Part shown: piece by piece, positions 53,472-64,000 of the stretch | Numbering within the stretch: the stretch's first letter is position 1 | Layout of the letters: the number at the start of each line of letters is the position of its first letter | From: Dehalogenimonas sp. WBC-2 | GTDB taxonomy: Bacteria > Chloroflexota > Dehalococcoidia > Dehalococcoidales > Dehalococcoidaceae | Direction: 5' to 3' | DNA length: 64,000 nucleotides | NCBI GenBank assembly: GCA_001005265.1 | Contig: CP011392.1 | Location: 930,001-994,000 of the forward strand | Notes under the pieces: generated by a model | What the model was told of the DNA's origin: nothing | What the model saw: only the letters and a program-made list of their open reading frames with translations | Database searches by the model: none | Made by a program: the position numbers and the translations under genes

Positions 53472-54236
53472 CTAAACCGAACCGGTTTCTTTATCGCCCG
53501 CCAGCGGTAGCTTGCCTGAAATCCTTTTTTTGCCTGGCCCATAGTAACTGGGATAGAGTTTTTCCAGGCAGTCTGGGCAGATGCCGTGAGTAAACTCCGC
53601 CTCAGAATGGGTACTGATATATTTTTCGACGCTGCTCCAGTAACCTTTATCATCGCGAATCTTTTTGCAGTTAGCGCAGATAGGCAGCAATCCGGTCAAG
53701 GTTTTGACCTGGTTTAGGGCATCCCGTAATTCACTCTCGACCTGACGGCGCTCAACGATATCCTTTTCCAAAGCCAGATTGGCTTTGGTAAGGTCCATGG
53801 TCCGCACTTTCACCCGGTCTTCCAGCAGGCGCTGATTTTCCATGAGACGCTCCCGACCCTGTTCATAAGCGTTGATCAGTACCACCTCGGCCATACCAAT
53901 AAAGCCGATGATGAGCATTTCCAGCAATAGATGCGGTTGCCAATTGTCAGTAAGGAAAATGGCGGCATAGGGGATGGTGACCAGACCGAGGGCAACCCAG
54001 AACAGGAAGCCAACTCTGAAACTGAAACGCCAGGTAGCTAGTGCCACCACAGATAGAAAGACCACTTGCTGCAGGGCGAATAGCATCAGTTGCAACTCGT
54101 TGCCCACCGGAGATTCGCCCCTAAGGAGGTCAGCATAGACTACAAGGCCAAAAAACAGGCCTAATCCAACAACCAGCCAGAACTGGCGATTACGCAACAA
54201 ATTCACCGGCACTCCTGAACGGATATAGTTCAGCAT
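53472..54236 (-). CDS. Membrane protein with coiled coil and C-terminal zinc-type motif
   Basis: 254 residues. Five or six membrane spans fill residues 1-135 (FWLVVGLGLFFGLVVYA, LVTIPYAAIFL, LLEMLIIGFIGMAEVVL). A coiled coil follows (ERLMENQRLLEDRVKVRTMD). The end, LLPICANCKKIRDDKGYW...EFTHGICPDCLEKLYP, has CxxC...CxxC plus His; this C-terminal module is seen at the end of many PAS-type sensors and response regulators. It should be a signalling protein, but there is no kinase domain. Convergent with plsY. Confidence 0.72.
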   Translation of the reverse strand: MLNYIRSGVPVNLLRNRQFWLVVGLGLFFGLVVYADLLRGESPVGNELQLMLFALQQVVFLSVVALATWRFSFRVGFLFWVALGLVTIPYAAIFLTDNWQPHLLLEMLIIGFIGMAEVVLINAYEQGRERLMENQRLLEDRVKVRTMDLTKANLALEKDIVERRQVESELRDALNQVKTLTGLLPICANCKKIRDDKGYWSSVEKYISTHSEAEFTHGICPDCLEKLYPSYYGPGKKRISGKLPLAGDKETGSV

Positions 54237-54374
54237 TTAATCACACTGTTTCGGAAATAAGCAATGAAATATTGCACTTCTGGAAGAATCAAACTTCTTG
54301 GTTTCAAATCTATGATTATATCAGTAGAATTAATAACTTGTACTTAACTAAATTATACCACACCCCAAGTCGAT

Positions 54375-56690
54375 CTACTCAATGTCGCTTCCCGAACGCC
54401 GTACTCCCAACAATCCCCGCAGCAGCACTTGGGCCGCCGCTTTATCCAGCGGTTCGTTGTTATTACCGCACTTGGGCGACTGGATACAGGCTGGACAGCC
54501 CGACTCGCAGGGACATTCGGCGACCGCCATGAGGGTAGCTTCCCATAGCTGTACTATTATCTCGAAGCCTTTTTCTGCAATACCCACACCACCAGCGTGA
54601 GCGTCATAAATGAACACCGTAGGGGCGTCAGTGTCCGGGTGCAGCGGCGTTGACAGTCCGCCGATATCGTTACGGTCGCACATGGCATACAGCGGCAGAA
54701 TTCCGATAGCTGCATGCTCCACCGCATGCAGTCCGCCTGCGAAATCCAACCCCGCTGCCGGGTCCATCACCTCCTGAGCCAATCCCTCTGGTATCTCGAA
54801 CCACAGGGCAACTGTCTCAACCTGCTGCGGTGGCAGGCACAACGCCTCTTCACCCAGCACTTCCTCGGTGAACTGGGCCTTGCGCTTAAAGCCGATGACT
54901 GTAACCGTAACCTGAACCTCGCCCAGGTGCACAGCCGCGCCGCGGATAAAGGCCGAGCGCAGCACTTTTTTCACCGCCAGGTCGGTGATATCCTTAGATT
55001 CGGTGTAATAGGTATCATCGGTGGCCTCGACGCGGGCGACGCGGCTGTCCAGGTCCAGGACGCGGACTATATAACTCTCGCCCTGATGCAGGTAAATGGC
55101 ACCGGGAAACAACTGGAAGATGGCAGTTGCCGAATCCAGCACCTCAAGCAGCGCCCCGGTGGCACCGTTAACGACGGTGTATTCGTTGCCTCCCATACCC
55201 CGGATGCTGACCCCAGCAGCAGGATAAGACGTTTCGGCAGTCAGGTAGTAGCGGCCACGCCTCTCCTTGAGCAGCCCGCGGCAGACCAGTTCCGCCAGGC
55301 GTTCTCGGAAACCCGGACCGAAATAATTCTCCTCGCCCGGCGCCAGCGGCATCTCCCAGGCGGCGCACAGCAGGTGAGCGCCAGCGATATAGCGGTTGGC
55401 CGGGTTGACCAGTGCCGCTTCGCTCGGACGGCCAAAGAAGAAATCGGGGTGGCGCATAAAATACTGGTCCAGCGGGTCGTTACGGGCCACCATGATTGAC
55501 AACGAGCGCTGTCGCCGCCGCCCCGACCTTCCTGCCTGCTGCCATGCCGAAGCCACCGATCCCGGATAACCGGTCAGTACTGTGGCATCAAGCGAACCGA
55601 TATCCACCCCCAGCTCCAGCGCCGAAGTGGTCACCACACCGTCAAGTTGGCCGCCGAACAGCTCCTTCTCGATCCGCCGCCGGTCTTCCGGCAGATAACC
55701 GGCACGGTAGGCCCGGATGCGCCCGGCCTTTTCCGGCGCCATTTTCAGCAGCCGCTCCCGGGCATGGACATAGATCACCTCGGCCAGCCGCCGGGTTCGG
55801 GCGAAGACCAGACTGCGGATATCCCGAACAATAAGGTCGGTGAACAACACCGTCGCCTCTGCCGAGGCGCTGCGGCGCTGGTTCTTAGTCGGATCGGTCA
55901 ACGGCGGGTTCCACAGGATAAAATCCTTGCCGCCGTAAGGTGAGCCGTCGGCGTCTATAACTGTAAATTCCAGCCCGGTCAGCGCCGTGGCGAATTCGGC
56001 CGGATTGGCCAGCGTCGCCGAGGCCAGGATGAACTGCGGCTGTGCTCCGTAGCGGTTGCAGACCCTCCTCAAGCGGCGCAACAGCAGCGCCAGGTGGGAG
56101 CCGAAAACGCCGCGGTACAGGTGCGCCTCGTCGATAACAACGTATTTCAGGTTAGCAAGGAAACGCCGCCAGTTGTGGTGGTTGGGTAAAATACCGGCGT
56201 GGAGCATATCGGGGTTAGACAAGATGAACCGGGCCTCGCGGCGGATGGCGGCACGGTCGGCTCCTGGGGTATCGCCATCGAAAGTGTCGAATTCACGGCG
56301 GCTGATGACCTCGGGTGAAAACAACTCGGCGATATGCCGCCGTTGATCCTGCTCCAGGGCCTTTGTCGGCGCCATGTACAGTACTGTTGCCCGGGGGTCG
56401 GCCAGCAGCGCCTGAAGCGCAGGCAGGTAGTAACCCAAGCTCTTACCGGAGGCCGCCGGAGTAGTCATGAAAACATGCTCGCCGCGCCGGGCAGCATTGA
56501 CTGCCGCCGCCTGGTGGTGGTACAGCGGCCACATCTTATGGGTTCTAATGCAGCTTTCCAGCCGCGGCTCCAGCAGATTTTCCAGTTCACCATACTCTGC
56601 TTCACGCGGCGGGATAGTTTGCAGGTGCGCCAGCTGCGATGCCAGATCGGCAGTGGCTTGCAGGTAGGCGACAAACTCTTGTTCGTTCAC
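54375..56690 (-). CDS. DEAD/DEAH-box helicase with DUF1998 (MrfA/YprA type)
   Basis: 771 residues. Motif I TPAASGKSLGYYLPALQAL, motif II VIDEAHLYRGVFGSH, motif III LASATLANP and motif VI QQAGRSGRRRQ define a superfamily 2 helicase. The C-terminal DUF1998-type region holds a four-cysteine cluster CPCESGCPACIQSPKCG near residue 735. This architecture matches B. subtilis MrfA and Hrq1-like helicases, which act in repair of DNA damage such as mitomycin lesions. Starts at the base after the DUF503 stop in the same transcript. Confidence 0.88.
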   Translation of the reverse strand: MNEQEFVAYLQATADLASQLAHLQTIPPREAEYGELENLLEPRLESCIRTHKMWPLYHHQAAAVNAARRGEHVFMTTPAASGKSLGYYLPALQALLADPRATVLYMAPTKALEQDQRRHIAELFSPEVISRREFDTFDGDTPGADRAAIRREARFILSNPDMLHAGILPNHHNWRRFLANLKYVVIDEAHLYRGVFGSHLALLLRRLRRVCNRYGAQPQFILASATLANPAEFATALTGLEFTVIDADGSPYGGKDFILWNPPLTDPTKNQRRSASAEATVLFTDLIVRDIRSLVFARTRRLAEVIYVHARERLLKMAPEKAGRIRAYRAGYLPEDRRRIEKELFGGQLDGVVTTSALELGVDIGSLDATVLTGYPGSVASAWQQAGRSGRRRQRSLSIMVARNDPLDQYFMRHPDFFFGRPSEAALVNPANRYIAGAHLLCAAWEMPLAPGEENYFGPGFRERLAELVCRGLLKERRGRYYLTAETSYPAAGVSIRGMGGNEYTVVNGATGALLEVLDSATAIFQLFPGAIYLHQGESYIVRVLDLDSRVARVEATDDTYYTESKDITDLAVKKVLRSAFIRGAAVHLGEVQVTVTVIGFKRKAQFTEEVLGEEALCLPPQQVETVALWFEIPEGLAQEVMDPAAGLDFAGGLHAVEHAAIGILPLYAMCDRNDIGGLSTPLHPDTDAPTVFIYDAHAGGVGIAEKGFEIIVQLWEATLMAVAECPCESGCPACIQSPKCGNNNEPLDKAAAQVLLRGLLGVRRSGSDIE

Positions 56691-56987
56691 TCAGATGTCG
56701 ATAATTTCGATATCGGCCTCGACCACTTCCAGGTCGTAAGTCGCAGCAAAGGCTCTGGCCTTGTTGAGCACTTCATTGGTATGCGTTTTATCGTTAGACA
56801 GGCAGGCTACGGCGATGCCCGCCAGTTGCCACAGGTCATTGTCCGCCACTTCCGCCGCCGAGACGTTGTAACGGTTGTGAAGCTGAGCGGTCAGCGACTT
56901 CACCACCTGCCTCTTTTCCTTCAGCGAGTGGCTTTCCGGCAGTCTGAGGTTCATTTGCAGTATGCCAACGTTCATTTCCACGCTCAC
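56691..56987 (-). CDS. DUF503 family protein (YlxP-like)
   Basis: 98 residues. MNVGILQMNLRLPESHSLKEKRQVVKSL and AEVADNDLWQLAGIAVACLSND are the DUF503 signature. The family is often found in the nusA-infB-rbfA region and is of unknown function, possibly ribosome-linked; here it lies between DUF1015 and a helicase. It starts with a methionine-rich leader; the ATG five codons in (GMNVGIL-type) is possible. Confidence 0.85.
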   Translation of the reverse strand: MSVEMNVGILQMNLRLPESHSLKEKRQVVKSLTAQLHNRYNVSAAEVADNDLWQLAGIAVACLSNDKTHTNEVLNKARAFAATYDLEVVEADIEIIDI

Positions 56988-57077
56988 CTCTGCTTAAATC
57001 CAGTCCAAAGTTTAAGGCGGATCAATTAATCTCAAAATCAAACGGCTGCCACAGGTTCAACGATGCTCAATTGCGTA

Positions 57078-58379
57078 TTAATCCTTCAACCGATATAAAA
57101 TAATTCCGGACGGCAATTTGGGGTAAAAATAGGTGCTTTTACGAGGCATGCGGTCGCGAGCATCAGAAATGGCCTCTATGGTCTGCGGACGCACCGGCTT
57201 TAGAATAAAGGCAAACTGAAACTCACCGGACTGCACCCGTGATACTGTTGAATCTCTGTCATGATCATAAGCAACGCGCTCTTCATCCATGGGGTCCATG
57301 GCGATCATCTTCTCCAGCACCACATGATCAACAACGCTGACATCCATACCCCGGTAGGTTGCAGTATGCCCTTGGGGCATGAGTCTTTCGATCTGCGCCT
57401 GATCCTTAACCCGTAAACTTAGTAACTCATCACCATGCAAACCATAGATAAAAAAGCGCGAACTGTCCTCAGCCATCAGCGGTTCAATTTGCCGCCAATC
57501 ACCATGAGCCAAATCGAAGTGTTCTATGTTGAAGTATTCGCCCATCTTAGCAGGAAGTGCCATTAAACTCTCGGATGAAATACCTTTGATCAACCGGTGC
57601 GTCGGCAGAATCAGCAGACCAGGGTCGGCGGTATCTACCAGAGACATCATTACGAAATTGAGCGCCGCACTCCGCGATATTTCAGGCCTGGCGGCATAAC
57701 ACTCATTGCGATAGGCCAAAGCGCTTTCATAGCGGTGGTGACCATCAGCGATATACAGCGGCTTAGCGGCAAATGCTTTCTCTATGGCAGCGACGGCGAT
57801 AGCATCGTCCACCAGCCACAGCTTATGATACTCACCGCTTTCACCAGTGAACTCAAGCGTCACCGGCCAGCTGGAGACCTGGTCGATAATAGCCGCCACT
57901 GTTTTATCCGCATCTTCATAAAGACCAAAAACCGGGCTGGTATTGGCCTCCAGAGTACTAATAAGTTTAATCCGGTCACGCTTAGGCCCGGCCAGAGTTC
58001 GTTCATGAGGACGGACGATCATCCTGTCCCATTCTTCCAGCCTGACACGGGCAAAAATACCGCGCCGTTTGGCAGTCATACTGCCATAGCAAAACGACTG
58101 CTCGTGCAAGTAGTAGGCCGGTTTATGATCCTGCCGCAGCACACCTGCATTCAACCAGTCTTCCAAATAGCTAAGAGCCCGACTGTAGCGGTTGTTGGTA
58201 TCATCATCACCAATAAGCGCTTTTGAGTACTCAATGCGAATAAAATTATGCGGACTGCTCTTCAACAGCGCTTCTTCCTGCCGTAAACCGATAACATCAT
58301 AAGGCGGGCAAACCACCGATACCATATCCTCAGCGGCGGCGTTGTAGCGGATAGCATTAAAAGGACGAACTTCGGCCAT
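57078..58379 (-). CDS. DUF1015 family protein
   Basis: 433 residues. Starts VRPFNAIRYN and contains VVCPPYDVIG near residue 24, PHERTLAGPKRDRI near 130, IADGHHRYESALAYRNE near 210, and PRKSTYFYPKLPSGIILYRL at the end: all DUF1015 hallmarks. The DGHHRY block suggests an enzymatic phosphate or metal site, but the reaction is unknown to me. A strong AGGAAAGGGA ribosome site. Positioned between pth and DUF503 in a same-strand series. Confidence 0.88.
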   Translation of the reverse strand: MAEVRPFNAIRYNAAAEDMVSVVCPPYDVIGLRQEEALLKSSPHNFIRIEYSKALIGDDDTNNRYSRALSYLEDWLNAGVLRQDHKPAYYLHEQSFCYGSMTAKRRGIFARVRLEEWDRMIVRPHERTLAGPKRDRIKLISTLEANTSPVFGLYEDADKTVAAIIDQVSSWPVTLEFTGESGEYHKLWLVDDAIAVAAIEKAFAAKPLYIADGHHRYESALAYRNECYAARPEISRSAALNFVMMSLVDTADPGLLILPTHRLIKGISSESLMALPAKMGEYFNIEHFDLAHGDWRQIEPLMAEDSSRFFIYGLHGDELLSLRVKDQAQIERLMPQGHTATYRGMDVSVVDHVVLEKMIAMDPMDEERVAYDHDRDSTVSRVQSGEFQFAFILKPVRPQTIEAISDARDRMPRKSTYFYPKLPSGIILYRLKD

Positions 58380-58422
58380 TAATTTCCCTTTCCTGATACT
58401 CTTCTATAATGTGCCCGCCAGT

Positions 58423-61203
<2,781 letters not shown>

Positions 61204-61213
61204 ATGGAATGCA

Positions 61214-61243
61214 ATTCTATCTAAAGACATACTAAACTGTCAA
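61214..61243 (-). promoter_or_regulatory. Promoter of tRNA-Gly (and probably ligA)
   Basis: TTGACA (61238-61243), 18-base spacer, TAGAAT (61214-61219), 10 bases before the tRNA 5' end. Identical boxes and spacing occur in front of the ferritin-like gene after element A. Confidence 0.7.
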
Positions 61244-61277
61244 AGTCATGTAAGCGTCCATATCATACTGAATTGTG

Positions 61278-61664
61278 AGTTCCAAATCACAAGAAAATAA
61301 ATTGTAAAAAATTTCAATTCCCAAAAGGCAAACGGAAAGTGGCGAATTGTTTTGACACAAATACCCATTTTCTTTGACCCAGAGTTTTGATTCAAAGCAA
61401 CAATTCAGCTATTTGAGGATTTCAATTATTCAGTTTTAAAGGTGCGATTTTTGCATTCGAGGTATTCTGGTTGAGTAGCCGGGGGTTGTTTCCCCTGAAA
61501 ATGAAAAATACTGAAACAACCTCCTTTTTATGATTGAAAACGGCGCAAATAACCGGTTGTTTGCCTAAAACAACCTCTAATTCAAATACTCTTTTTAATT
61601 ACCTAGTGAATAGAGAACAGATGTTAACATAGAGTAGTTGGTGTGTCAATGGGGTTTTGGAACT
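61278..61664 (-). ncRNA. Noncoding element B: transcribed structured RNA or MITE-like element
   Basis: Read on the minus strand this 387-bp stretch mirrors element A (15248-15636): AGTTCCAAA at the left end, TTTGGAACT at the right end, a conserved promoter, CATCTGTTCTCT, a GGTTGTTTT...AAACAACCGGTT cluster, then the 34-bp (61382-61415) and 23-bp (61344-61366) blocks identical to A. Compared with A it has an extra GGTTGTT at the front and an AACAACC in the variable middle, so the paired motifs are kept while the sequence between changes. It lies 74 bases upstream of tRNA-Gly. Confidence 0.7.
61621..61649 (-). promoter_or_regulatory. Conserved promoter inside element B
   Basis: TTGACA (61644-61649), 17-base spacer, TAACAT (61621-61626), in the same place as in element A. 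Confidence 0.65.
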
Positions 61665-61870
61665 TTTTGAGGTTAATTTTAGAAATACGGCCGATGGACG
61701 AGGTGATAAATACTCTTCAATATGAACCGATGCAAACTTAGCAACACACCCCTATCTCTGGTTTTATCGGGATAAACGGTAGGACTGAACTAGCAAAGTG
61801 CAATAGAGCCATATTGCTTATGTTATGATATATTACTGGGATCAAGATTCAATAAAGAATTGGTTTTTTA
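61665..61870. other. Intergenic DNA between element B and degV
   Basis: No gene found. The stretch should hold the degV promoter; TATGATATATTA near 61833 is a possible -10 region. Confidence 0.35.
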
Positions 61871-61882
61871 GGGAGAGTGAAA

Positions 61883-62752
61883 ATGAAAATTGTAACCGAC
61901 AGCGGAACCGATGTAGGTCTATCTGCGCAACAACTCACAGAATTTGGTGTCAGCGTTGTCCCTCTTGTTGTTTCACTTGAAGGAAAAAGCTATTACGAGG
62001 GGATAGACATCAAACCAGGTGAGTTTTATCGCCAGTTAGCAGCAACGAAATCCTTACCAAAAACCTCTCAGCCCTCAGTGGGCGCTATTTCTGAAGTTTA
62101 TAAACGTATCGCTGCCACTGACCCGGAAATTTTATCCATACACATGTCATCGGGTTTAAGCGGCACATTCAACGCTGCTCAAGCAGCCGCAAAACTCGTA
62201 CCAGAGGCAAATGTTACCCATATTGATACCAAAACCTTATCTGCTGCGTCCGGTTGGCAGGTTGAGGCAGCAGCAAGAACGGCAAAAGCAGGATGGGCCA
62301 AAGATCGGATTTTGTCATTACTGAAACGCATCGGAGAAGCCAGCGAGAGCCTTTACACTTTGAAAGAACTTAAATATCTGATTCACGGCGGGCGAATAAG
62401 CCATTTTACAGGCACAATAGCATCTATACTGGATATAAAACCACTTATTGGAGTAGAGAAGAAGGGCGGCACATATGTACAACTTGGACGTGTACGTACC
62501 TTTAATAAGGCTTTAGAAGGACTTGTTGACCTGATCTCACGTAAGCATCCTGACGGTAGCTCCCTACGTGTTCAGGTGCTTCATGCACACAATCCTGAAG
62601 GTGCTGAAGGACTGCATGATATGGTCAATAAACGATTTAATTGTACGTGGCTGCCGGTTGGCCCCTTATCCCTGGTACTTGGTGCTCATACAGGACCAAG
62701 TATGGTAGGAGTTGCTTATGCTCCCAACGAAATTTTTGCTGAAATACCATAG
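61883..62752 (+). CDS. DegV family fatty-acid-binding protein
   Basis: About 289 residues from the ATG at 61883, with GGGAG 7 bases upstream. DegV marks: KIVTDSGTDVGLSAQQL at the start, KTSQPSVGAI, the lipid-contact block IHMSSGLSGTFNAAQAAAK, and a C-terminal domain with LKELKYLIHGGRISHFTG and LGAHTGPSMVGVAY. DegV/FakB proteins carry fatty acids for phosphorylation by a FakA-type kinase; that kinase is not in the window. Single-gene unit. Confidence 0.93.
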   Translation: MKIVTDSGTDVGLSAQQLTEFGVSVVPLVVSLEGKSYYEGIDIKPGEFYRQLAATKSLPKTSQPSVGAISEVYKRIAATDPEILSIHMSSGLSGTFNAAQAAAKLVPEANVTHIDTKTLSAASGWQVEAAARTAKAGWAKDRILSLLKRIGEASESLYTLKELKYLIHGGRISHFTGTIASILDIKPLIGVEKKGGTYVQLGRVRTFNKALEGLVDLISRKHPDGSSLRVQVLHAHNPEGAEGLHDMVNKRFNCTWLPVGPLSLVLGAHTGPSMVGVAYAPNEIFAEIP

Positions 62753-62827
62753 AGCGAAACCAGTCACTATATCTAGTCTTTGATGTTACTGGTCAGAAAA
62801 TGAACTGTTTTCCGAGAGTATTAGACA

Positions 62828-63475
62828 ATGAATGATAACTCTTCACAGCCAGATTCAGTTGAATGGGAAACAGCCCTGGTGCTAATTAATCGACAGCGCC
62901 AAATATTAGGGTCTAAGTTTGTTCTCCTGTTTTATGAACCATATATACAAAGAGTCACTGATATTCTTCGCAAAGAGTTTCCGTTGGAACTCCAGACTAT
63001 AGCCGATGAAAATCTGCATAATTTAGTCTCATTTATTCATCTATCATGCAACCCATCGCGTGGATTAATGAAACGTTTGGAAGCCACCTGTGATGGCTGC
63101 GGTTGGTGTTGTTCCCAAACCAGCAAGATCGTAATTTCACAAAATGACGCTGAACAAATTAGCGCAAAATTACACCAAAAGACAGAAGAGCTGTTTTCAT
63201 ACAATGAGAATGAGTGGACGATCAAACGTGGTCAACCATGCCAATGGTGGAATCCTAGAAACGGACGCTGTATGATCTACAAAATACGTCCACAAACTTG
63301 CCGAACATGGCCTCAATGGACCAATGAAAAAGGACAACACGGGCTTCAAGCAAGGCCCGATTGCCGTTATTCAATTATGGTAATGGTATATCTAACAATA
63401 GAGTCAATCCGGGATGCTTCGTATCGAGCGAAGTTAAACCCAAATGCATCTGTTTATCCCACTACCGCGAAGTAA
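62828..63475 (+). CDS. YkgJ-type cysteine cluster protein
   Basis: 215 residues. The metal-binding centre is ATCDGCGWCCSQTSKIVI (CxxCxxCC, near residue 88), then QPCQWWNPRNGRCMIYKIRP and QTCRTWPQW further on; these match the YkgJ/UPF0153 family (Fe-S or zinc binding). The helical N-terminal 80 residues are less conserved. Role unknown. No ribosome site is clear. Confidence 0.85.
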   Translation: MNDNSSQPDSVEWETALVLINRQRQILGSKFVLLFYEPYIQRVTDILRKEFPLELQTIADENLHNLVSFIHLSCNPSRGLMKRLEATCDGCGWCCSQTSKIVISQNDAEQISAKLHQKTEELFSYNENEWTIKRGQPCQWWNPRNGRCMIYKIRPQTCRTWPQWTNEKGQHGLQARPDCRYSIMVMVYLTIESIRDASYRAKLNPNASVYPTTAK

Positions 63476-63594
63476 ACATAGACTGGCAAACAGCCCATGA
63501 TTGTTCAGATTTAATCAAAAATCGACATTTATTAAGCAACCAGCTTGTATAGGACGGTAGCTGCAGATGTTCAAAATCTCTCATTCAGATAAAA

Positions 63595-63670
63595 TGGTCG
63601 GGGTGAGAGGATTTGAACCTCCGGCCTCAGCGTCCCAAACGCTGCGCGCTGCCAACTGCGCCACACCCCG
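63595..63670 (-). tRNA. tRNA-Pro (anticodon TGG)
   Basis: Acceptor CGGGGTG/CACCCCG, anticodon stem CAGCG/CGCTG with loop TTTGGGA, T-arm GGTTCAAATCC. Discriminator A and encoded CCA (63595-63597). Confidence 0.96.
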
Positions 63671-63837
63671 CTACCGAAACACTAAATATAAAATACCTAA
63701 ATCCTAAACAAATTCAAATATTCAAGCTCGAATATAAAAACAGTACCAATTATCTGAAAATCAGTATTCCGATATTATCTGGATTTAGGATATTACCAAG
63801 TTAAAGACAGAGTATTATATCACCAACCGGCTACGGG

Positions 63838-64000
63838 TCAATTCATGCGGCGGCAATCAGGACAAAGCTCAAATTCAGTTGGCGAAAGCTGTGATTTAGC
63901 CGCCATGAATTCCAGCTGTTTCACCGGAGCAAAATGGATACCGCAGCGGCCACAGGCCTTAAGCGCGAAATCTGCAGTGCCTTTAGGCCAACTGATAATT
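63838..64000 (-). CDS. C-terminal end of a CxxC zinc-ribbon/iron-sulfur protein (cut by window edge)
   Basis: The minus strand from the edge is open to a TGA at 63838-63840, giving 54 residues. They include ACGRCGIHFAPVKQLEFM and ELCPDCRRMN, a CxxC...CxxC pair with an intervening helix. This ending resembles the C termini of polyferredoxin-type subunits of hydrogenase or NADH-dehydrogenase-like complexes (C.xCGxxFaP...L....LCPDCRR). The main part lies outside the window, so the identity is only a suggestion. It agrees with the hydrogenase protease elsewhere. Confidence 0.6.
   Translation of the reverse strand, partial: IISWPKGTADFALKACGRCGIHFAPVKQLEFMAAKSQLSPTEFELCPDCRRMN

Noticed and set aside
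63361-63552. Frame overlapping the end of the cysteine-cluster gene
   Set aside because: Out of frame with the real gene, no family resemblance.

Overview
The window looks like a chromosomal segment of a strictly anaerobic, hydrogen-linked bacterium of the Chloroflexota, most likely class Dehalococcoidia (Dehalococcoides/Dehalogenimonas relatives). This is inference from gene content: an archaeal-type NrpR regulator, indolepyruvate:ferredoxin oxidoreductase, a hydrogenase maturation protease, a MobA-like protein, several ferritin-like proteins with an Fe/Mn superoxide dismutase, a GT2-GtrA fusion, and a large membrane-anchored beta-helix surface protein suited to a wall-less, S-layer-type envelope. 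No 16S gene is present, so the placement is moderate confidence. Base composition is near even. I saw no prophage, transposase gene or CRISPR array.

Layout. 1-2.3 kb (minus): one ribosomal/membrane-insertion operon rpsF-ssb-rpsR-rpmH-rnpA-yidD followed by a beta-propeller lipoprotein cut by the window edge. 2.6-5.2 kb (plus): small membrane proteins, an AI-2E-type permease and a YihY protein. 5.2-9.5 kb: a Crp-family regulator with a tiny two-cluster ferredoxin, a GT2-GtrA glycosyltransferase, an HD-GYP response regulator and a LOG-like protein. 9.5-13.6 kb: pentose-phosphate genes tkt-rpiB facing a divergent rpe, plus a tandem universal stress protein. 13.6-15.7 kb: repeat-rich DNA, a tandem pair of TM2/zinc-ribbon proteins and noncoding element A. 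15.7-25 kb: ferritin-like protein with a conserved unknown, T-box-controlled ileS, pepA, a P-loop kinase, a degenerate AMP-ligase homologue, rnc. 25-34 kb: DUF362, mobA-like, iorAB, CBS protein, hydrogenase protease, superoxide dismutase, ferritin-like, nrpR, mtaB. 34-41 kb: small proteins, a polar amino-acid ABC importer, an ABC exporter, a third ferritin-like protein, tRNA-Arg and tRNA-His. 41-49.5 kb: an MMPL/RND exporter, the 1638-residue surface protein and an orphan OmpR-type regulator. 49.8-53.4 kb: fabF-recJ-plsY. 53.5-61.2 kb (minus): tRNA-Gly, ligA-pth-DUF1015-DUF503-helicase and a zinc-motif membrane protein. 61.2-64 kb: noncoding element B, degV, a cysteine-cluster protein, tRNA-Pro and the 3' end of a zinc-ribbon/iron-sulfur protein.

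The most unusual signal is a pair of homologous noncoding elements of about 388 bp in opposite orientation, 46 kb apart (15248-15636 plus, 61278-61664 minus). Both begin and end with the same 9-bp terminal inverted repeat. Both carry a sigma70-type promoter with 17-bp spacing just inside the left end, a GGTTGTT/AACAACC palindrome cluster, and a long perfectly conserved block that can form a stem. Neither has a conserved reading frame. Each sits just upstream of a separate promoter for the next gene. They look like either a MITE-like non-autonomous element that is transcribed, or a duplicated structured RNA gene.

Other points of interest: a perfect 16-bp-arm inverted repeat inside recJ; an acyl-CoA-ligase homologue that has lost its catalytic motifs; an epimerase lacking a metal-ligand histidine; 54-bp direct repeats with a perfect hairpin; and promoters placed so that rnc, mtaB and the GT2-GtrA gene should give leaderless or almost leaderless mRNAs.
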